A DNA stretch of 64,000 nt from the NCBI GenBank assembly GCA_007713455.1, contig VMRT01000009.1, positions 372,001 to 436,000 of the forward strand, written 5' to 3'. The notes under the pieces were generated by a model. The model ran no database searches. It saw only the letters and a list, made by a program, of their open reading frames with translations, and had not been told where the DNA came from. Within the stretch, counting starts at the first letter, position 1; the number at the start of each line of letters is the position of its first letter. The translations under genes and the position numbers were made by a program. The DNA is from Pseudomonas sp. (lineage in GTDB: Bacteria > Pseudomonadota > Gammaproteobacteria > Pseudomonadales > Pseudomonadaceae). Shown in pieces: positions 59,631-64,000 of this stretch.

Positions 59631-60611
59631 ATGAAAGCCGTCCTGTGCAAAAGCTTCGGCCCACCCGAAAGCCTGGTTGTCGAAGATGCCCCCTCCCCTC
59701 AGATCAAGCCGAGCGAGATCCTGCTCGACGTGCATGCCGCCGGGGTGAATTTCCCTGACACGCTGATGATCGAGGGCAAGTATCAGTTCAAGCCGCCGTT
59801 CCCGTTCTCGCCCGGCGGCGAGGCGGCCGGCGTGATTGCCGCAGTCGGAGAGAAGGTCAGCCACCTCAAGGTCGGCGACCGGGTCATGGCGCTCACCGGC
59901 TGGGGCAGCTTTGCCGAACAGGTTGCCGTGGCCGGTACCAACGCACTGCCGATCCCGCCAAGCATGGACTTCGAGACCGCTGCCGCCTTCAGCATGACCT
60001 ATGGCACCTCGATGCATGCGCTCAAGCAGCGCGCCAATCTGCAACCCGGCGAGACCTTGCTGGTGCTCGGTGCCTCCGGAGGCGTCGGCCTGGCTGCCGT
60101 GGAGATCGGCAAGGCCATGGGCGCGCGAGTCATCGCCGCCGCCTCCAGCGCCGAAAAGCTGGAGGTGGCGAAGAATGCCGGCGCCGACGAACTGATCAAC
60201 TACAGCGAAGTCAGCCTGAAGGAGCGCCTGAAGGAACTCACCGGCGGCCAGGGTGTGGATGTCATCTACGATCCGGTGGGCGGCAAGCTGTTCGAGGAAG
60301 CCTTCCGCAGCATCGCCTGGAACGGCCGCATGCTGGTGGTGGGTTTCGCCGCCGGTGGCGACATTCCGGCGTTGCCGGCCAACCTGCCGCTGCTCAAGGG
60401 TGCCGCACTGATCGGCGTGTTCTGGGGCGCCTTCGCCCAGCGTCAACCGCAGGACAACGCCGCGAATTTCCGACAGCTGTTCGCCTGGCATGCAGAGGGC
60501 AAGCTCAAGCCGCTGGTATCGCAACGCTTTGCGCTGGAAGAGGCTGGCCAGGCTATCGCCACGCTGGGGCAGCGCAAGGCGGTCGGCAAGCTGGTGGTGC
60601 AGGTGCGCTAA
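59631..60611 (+). CDS. Zinc-free NAD(P)H:quinone oxidoreductase (MDR family)
   Basis: This 326-residue oxidoreductase of the medium-chain dehydrogenase family begins MKAVLCKSFGPPESLVVED and contains [19 protein letters not shown] and the nucleotide-binding LVLGASGGVGLAAVEIGKA. It lacks the catalytic zinc cysteines, as quinone oxidoreductases do. AAGGAAAAGCG before ATG 59631 supports the start; 33 upstream residues were dropped. A strong hairpin (60626-60654) ends it. Confidence 0.9.
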   Translation: MKAVLCKSFGPPESLVVEDAPSPQIKPSEILLDVHAAGVNFPDTLMIEGKYQFKPPFPFSPGGEAAGVIAAVGEKVSHLKVGDRVMALTGWGSFAEQVAVAGTNALPIPPSMDFETAAAFSMTYGTSMHALKQRANLQPGETLLVLGASGGVGLAAVEIGKAMGARVIAAASSAEKLEVAKNAGADELINYSEVSLKERLKELTGGQGVDVIYDPVGGKLFEEAFRSIAWNGRMLVVGFAAGGDIPALPANLPLLKGAALIGVFWGAFAQRQPQDNAANFRQLFAWHAEGKLKPLVSQRFALEEAGQAIATLGQRKAVGKLVVQVR

Positions 60612-60625
60612 TGCGCAGAAGGGAA

Positions 60626-60654
60626 ATGCAGGAAGCGTCAGACGCTTCCTGCAT
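60626..60654. terminator. Hairpin between convergent oxidoreductase and secB genes
   Basis: A 13-bp perfect stem ATGCAGGAAGCGT/ACGCTTCCTGCAT with a 3-base loop lies between the two stops. There is no long U-tract; it could stop transcription in either direction. Confidence 0.6.
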
Positions 60655-60666
60655 GATCCGCATGGA

Positions 60667-61161
60667 TCAGTGGGCGGTGCTGGGGGCTTCGCCGGCGCTC
60701 TGCATGCGCGCCATTTCCTGGGCGTAGAGCGCGTCGAAGTTCACCGGAGCCAGCATCAGTGCCGGGAACGAGCCGCGGGTTACCAGGCTGTCCAGCGCCT
60801 CTCGGGCGTACGGGAAGAGGATGTTCGGGCAGAACGCGCCAAGGGTGTGGCTCATCGCAGCCGCTTCCAGACCCTTGATCAGGAAGATCCCGGCCTGCTG
60901 CACTTCGGCAATGAAGGCAACCTCTTCGCCGGTCTTCACGGTGACCGAAAGGGTCAGCACGACTTCATGGAAGTCGCCCTCAAGCGCCTTCTGCTTGGTG
61001 TTCAGGTCCAGCGCGACACTCGGATTCCATTCCTGACGGAAAATTTCCGGGCTCTTCGGCGCTTCGAAGGACAGATCGCGGACGTAGATGCGCTGCAGGG
61101 AGAACTGCGCGCCCTGTTCGTTCTGCGACGCTGCGCCGCCGTTGTTAGCTTGTTCGGTCAT
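60667..61161 (-). CDS. secB: Protein-export chaperone SecB
   Basis: SecB keeps exported proteins unfolded and hands them to SecA. The 164-residue product has the conserved [19 protein letters not shown] near the N-terminus and [14 protein letters not shown] near the C-terminus, with an acidic surface. It lies directly downstream of grxC, as in many gammaproteobacteria. Confidence 0.96.
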   Translation of the reverse strand: MTEQANNGGAASQNEQGAQFSLQRIYVRDLSFEAPKSPEIFRQEWNPSVALDLNTKQKALEGDFHEVVLTLSVTVKTGEEVAFIAEVQQAGIFLIKGLEAAAMSHTLGAFCPNILFPYAREALDSLVTRGSFPALMLAPVNFDALYAQEMARMQSAGEAPSTAH

Positions 61162-61225
61162 TTCTGCAACCTTCTATCCAGTTGTGCGTGTCGTTTGAAT
61201 TGTTCGCGGACCCGCGTTGCCGGCC

Positions 61226-61480
61226 TCAAGCCTGCAGCAACGGGTCGAGACGTCCAGCGCGCTCCAGAGCGTGCAGCTCATCGCAGCCGCCGACGTGCTT
61301 GTCGCCGATCCATATCTGCGGCACCGAGGTGCGTCCGGCCTTGCTGGCCATCTCGGCGCGCAGGGACGGGTTGCCATCCACGGAAATTTCCTCGTAGGCG
61401 ACACCCTTGCGATCGAGCAGCGCCTTGGCGCGGATACAGAACGGGCACCAGGCGGTGGTATAGATGACGACGTTGGGCAT
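61226..61480 (-). CDS. grxC: Glutaredoxin 3 GrxC
   Basis: This 84-residue glutathione-dependent oxidoreductase has the active site CPFC (C12, C15 in TTAWCPFCIRAK), the cis-proline segment TSVPQIWIG and GGCDELHAL. It lies 64 bp upstream of secB and 2 bp from the rhodanese-like gene. Confidence 0.96.
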   Translation of the reverse strand: MPNVVIYTTAWCPFCIRAKALLDRKGVAYEEISVDGNPSLRAEMASKAGRTSVPQIWIGDKHVGGCDELHALERAGRLDPLLQA

Positions 61481-61482
61481 GA

Positions 61483-61899
61483 TTACTTGACCACTGGCAG
61501 ATTGTCGCCGCGCCAGCTGGAAATCCCTCCCGACAACTTGGCGGCGGTGAAGCCTGCCTTCTGCAGCTCACGACAGGCCGTTCCGGCGTGCTGCCCCATG
61601 GCGTCGACCACGATGATGGTCTTGGCCTTGTGCTTTTCCAGCTCGCCTGTGCGGCTGACCAGCTTCTCGTAGGGAATGTTCAATGCATCGACGATATGAC
61701 CGGCGTCGAACTCCTTCTTGACGCGCACGTCCAACACCACGCCCTCGCCACTGTTGACCAGTGCCGTCAGTTCGCGATTGCTCAGGCTCTTGCCACCCTT
61801 GCGGGTCTCGGTGATGAACAGAAGGATCAACAGCACCACGAACAGGCTGCTGAGTACATAGTGGTTAGAGACAAATTCAATCAGGTTAGCGAGCATCAA
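61483..61899 (-). CDS. Membrane-anchored rhodanese-like protein without the usual catalytic cysteine
   Basis: This 138-residue protein has one membrane helix (about 15-30) and a rhodanese domain (about 42-138) with VVLDVRVKKEFDAGHIVDALNIP. The active-site loop reads VVDAMGQHAGTACREL, so the catalytic cysteine position is A100 and the only nearby cysteine is C109. Sulfur transfer by the usual route is therefore doubtful. It is the first gene of the rhodanese-grxC-secB cluster, divergent from gpmI. Confidence 0.9.
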   Translation of the reverse strand: MMLANLIEFVSNHYVLSSLFVVLLILLFITETRKGGKSLSNRELTALVNSGEGVVLDVRVKKEFDAGHIVDALNIPYEKLVSRTGELEKHKAKTIIVVDAMGQHAGTACRELQKAGFTAAKLSGGISSWRGDNLPVVK

Positions 61900-62036
61900 C
61901 GGGTACCCGGACGATAAAATGCGGGCCAGTATACACAGCCCCTCCTACCGGCTGAACCCTGATGATTCGTGACCTCGCCCCGGCCAGCCAGTAGACTGGC
62001 TGCCCTTTTCCGCCCCCGTGCAAGGAGCCCGAAAGC

Positions 62037-63584
62037 ATGTCCGTCGCCCCCACCGCCACGCCCAAACCCCTGGTACTGATCATTCTCGATGGCTTCGGGC
62101 ACAGCGACAGCCCGGACTTCAACGCCATCCACGCCGCCCGCAAGCCGGTCTACGATCACCTGCTGGCCAGCCAGCCGCACGGATTGATCTCTGGCAGCGG
62201 CATGGATGTCGGTCTGCCGGACGGGCAGATGGGCAACTCCGAGGTCGGCCACATGAACCTGGGGGCCGGGCGCGTGGTGTATCAGGACTTCACCCGGGTG
62301 ACCAAGGCGATCCGTGATGGCGAGTTCTTTGCCAACCCGGCCATCTGTGCCGCCGTCGACAAGGCCGCGGGGGCCGGCAAGGCGGTGCACATCCTCGGCC
62401 TGCTCTCCGACGGTGGCGTGCACAGCCATCAGGATCATCTGGTCGCCATGGCCGAGCTGGCGGCCCAGCGCGGCGCCGAGAAGATCTACCTGCATGCCTT
62501 CCTCGACGGCCGCGACACCCCACCGAAGAGCGCACAGCACTCCATCGAACTGCTTCAGGCCACCTTCACCCGCCTGGGCAAGGGGCGTATCGCCAGCCTG
62601 ATCGGCCGCTACTTCGCCATGGACCGCGACAACCGCTGGGACCGCGTGCAGCAGGCCTACGAGCTGATCGTCGACGGCAAGGCGGAGTACCGCTCCGACT
62701 ACGCCGTGGATGGCCTGATCGCCGCCTACGAGCGTGGCGAAAGCGACGAATTCGTCAAGGCGACCGCCATCGGCGAACCGGTGCGCGTCGAGGATGGCGA
62801 CGCCGTGGTGTTCATGAACTTCCGTGCCGACCGCGCCCGCGAGCTGACCCGCTGCTTCGTCGAACCCGGCTTCAATGAATTCGAACGCGCCCGGGTGCCG
62901 CAACTGGCCGAGTTCGTCATGCTCACCCAGTACGCCGCGAGCATTCCCGCGCCGGCAGCCTTCGCCCCGGAAGCGCTGACCAAAGTGCTCGGCGAGTACC
63001 TGGCCAACAACGGCAAGACCCAGCTGCGCATCGCCGAAACCGAGAAATACGCCCACGTCACTTTCTTCTTCTCCGGCGGCCGCGAAGAGCCCTTCCCCGG
63101 CGAAGAGCGCATTCTGATCCCCTCGCCTCAGGTCGCCACCTACGACCTGAAACCCGAGATGAGCGCGCCCGAGGTCACCGATCGTATCGTCGATGCCATC
63201 GAAAACCAGCGCTACGACGTTATCGTGGTCAACTACGCCAACGGCGACATGGTCGGTCATACCGGCGTGTTCGATGCCGCGGTCAAGGCGGTGGAATGCC
63301 TGGACAGCTGCGTCGGGCGGATCGTCGAGGCGCTGGACAAGGTCGGTGGCGAAGCGCTGCTGACCGCCGACCACGGCAACGTCGAACAGATGGAAGACGT
63401 CATGACCGGCCAGGCGCACACCGCGCATACCTGTGAGCCAGTGCCTTTCATCTATATAGGCAAGCGCAACGTCTCGATCCGCGAAGGCGGCGTGCTGGCC
63501 GATGTCGCGCCAACCATGCTGACCCTGCTCGGCATGCCGGTACCGCCAGAGATGACCGGTCGCTCGATCGTCGAGCTGAGCTGA
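62037..63584 (+). CDS. gpmI: 2,3-bisphosphoglycerate-independent phosphoglycerate mutase GpmI
   Basis: GpmI interconverts 3- and 2-phosphoglycerate in glycolysis using two manganese ions. The 515-residue product has the catalytic serine S68 in [17 protein letters not shown], the FLDGRDTPP and [13 protein letters not shown] motifs, and [10 protein letters not shown] near the C-terminus. AAGGAG lies upstream. It is divergent from the rhodanese gene, as in P. aeruginosa. Confidence 0.97.
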   Translation: MSVAPTATPKPLVLIILDGFGHSDSPDFNAIHAARKPVYDHLLASQPHGLISGSGMDVGLPDGQMGNSEVGHMNLGAGRVVYQDFTRVTKAIRDGEFFANPAICAAVDKAAGAGKAVHILGLLSDGGVHSHQDHLVAMAELAAQRGAEKIYLHAFLDGRDTPPKSAQHSIELLQATFTRLGKGRIASLIGRYFAMDRDNRWDRVQQAYELIVDGKAEYRSDYAVDGLIAAYERGESDEFVKATAIGEPVRVEDGDAVVFMNFRADRARELTRCFVEPGFNEFERARVPQLAEFVMLTQYAASIPAPAAFAPEALTKVLGEYLANNGKTQLRIAETEKYAHVTFFFSGGREEPFPGEERILIPSPQVATYDLKPEMSAPEVTDRIVDAIENQRYDVIVVNYANGDMVGHTGVFDAAVKAVECLDSCVGRIVEALDKVGGEALLTADHGNVEQMEDVMTGQAHTAHTCEPVPFIYIGKRNVSIREGGVLADVAPTMLTLLGMPVPPEMTGRSIVELS

Positions 63585-63593
63585 TCGAGCCGG

Positions 63594-63660
63594 GCGGGAA
63601 GCGGCTGGCGCCAGCCGCCGTTTCCCGCTACAGGCTTCAAGCTTCCAGCTTGCTTTTTAG
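63594..63660 (+). terminator. Terminator hairpins after gpmI
   Basis: GCGGGAA(G)CGGCTGG pairs with CCAGCCG...TTTCCCGC (63594-63628), followed by a second hairpin CAAGC/GCTTG and a run of five U at about 63652-63657. Confidence 0.75.
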
Positions 63661-63700
63661 GCATACTACGTCGGTCATAACGCTCGGTTGACGCCCTCCA

Positions 63701-64000
63701 ATGCCTCGTACCTTTCTCGCCCTCGCCTTCCTCTGCCTGCTCGGCCCCGCCGTGGCGGACGAACGTGCCGCAGCGCGGCAGCAGATCGAAGCCGCTCGCC
63801 AGGACATTGCCGAACTGCAGAAACTGCTCAAGCAGATCGAGCAGGAGAAATCCGGCGTTCAGAAGCAGCTGAAGACCACCGAAAGCGAGATGGGTCAGCT
63901 GGAAAAGCAGGTCGACACCCTGCAGCAGGAGATCGACCGCAGCGAGGCGGAGCTGGAACGCCTGAACGAGGAGAAAACCACCCTCGAAGGCGCACGTCTG
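63701..64000 (+). CDS. EnvC-type murein hydrolase activator (partial, runs off right edge)
   Basis: The first 100 residues are visible: a signal peptide (MPRTFLALAFLCLLGPAVA) and then a long charged coiled coil with repeated KQLKTTESEM and LEKQVDTLQQEI. This is the start of an EnvC/NlpD-type protein, which activates cell-wall amidases at division. It follows gpmI, as expected in Pseudomonas. The LytM domain would be outside the window. Confidence 0.85.
   Translation, partial: MPRTFLALAFLCLLGPAVADERAAARQQIEAARQDIAELQKLLKQIEQEKSGVQKQLKTTESEMGQLEKQVDTLQQEIDRSEAELERLNEEKTTLEGARL

Overview
The window is a GC-rich gammaproteobacterial chromosome segment and almost certainly comes from a Pseudomonas, most likely the stutzeri group (Stutzerimonas). 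The evidence is gene content and order: opdH-tctCBA with divergent tctDE, algB-kinB next to ampDh2, dgcH-EEP-dsbA-cc4-engB, gcvTHP next to an iron ABC transporter and the ubiI/ubiH/pepP cluster, zapA-6S RNA-ygfA, and secB-grxC-rhodanese-gpmI-envC. These blocks match several separate P. aeruginosa neighbourhoods from memory; no search was run. The genus is an inference from synteny and protein character, and the species is not proven.

Layout. 1-8719 (minus): recC-recB-recD for double-strand break repair, with recD running off the left edge. 8946-11668 (plus): a free-standing periplasmic double-Cache protein and a Na/phosphate-type symporter with a PhoU tail. 11685-19256: a tricarboxylate uptake locus, with porin, tctC, tctB, tctA and an AbrB-type membrane protein on the minus strand and the divergent two-component system tctD-tctE on the plus strand. 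19271-27210 (minus): a sensory cluster made of two paralogous 7TMR-DISM diguanylate cyclases (the upstream one broken by a frameshift) and two paralogous PAS chemoreceptors, each chemoreceptor unit preceded by a related hairpin/terminator element. 27821-31458 (plus): a TAXI-type TRAP transporter. 31571-34352 (minus): a SpmA/SpmB-fusion membrane protein and three small stress-type genes, two of which have sigma-54 promoter matches.

34660-37790 (plus): algB-kinB, then a DUF1330 protein. 38218-43277 (minus): ampDh2, dgcH, an EEP-family protein, dsbA and cytochrome c4. 43545-44198 (plus): engB. 44382-48841 (minus): the glycine cleavage operon gcvT-gcvH-gcvP. 49054-51790 (minus): iron(III) ABC permease and binding protein with a Fur-like site. 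51900-56716 (minus): ygfB-type gene, pepP, ubiH, a DUF4442 gene and an ubiI-like gene, tightly packed for ubiquinone synthesis. 56847-58188 (plus): a ZapB-like gene, zapA, 6S RNA and ygfA. 58217-61899: a 50-residue membrane protein, an EVE protein, a FliL-like protein, a quinone oxidoreductase, secB, grxC and a rhodanese-like protein. 62037-64000 (plus): gpmI and the start of an EnvC-type murein hydrolase activator.

Most of the window is ordinary core Pseudomonas genome. No prophage, insertion sequence, CRISPR array or tRNA was seen. The parts most worth a second look are the paired structured RNA elements beside the two chemoreceptors (25405-25520 and 27388-27500), the frameshifted cyclase, the candidate sigma-54 promoters for small genes next to algB and next to a chemoreceptor, and the twin palindromes upstream of the TRAP transporter.
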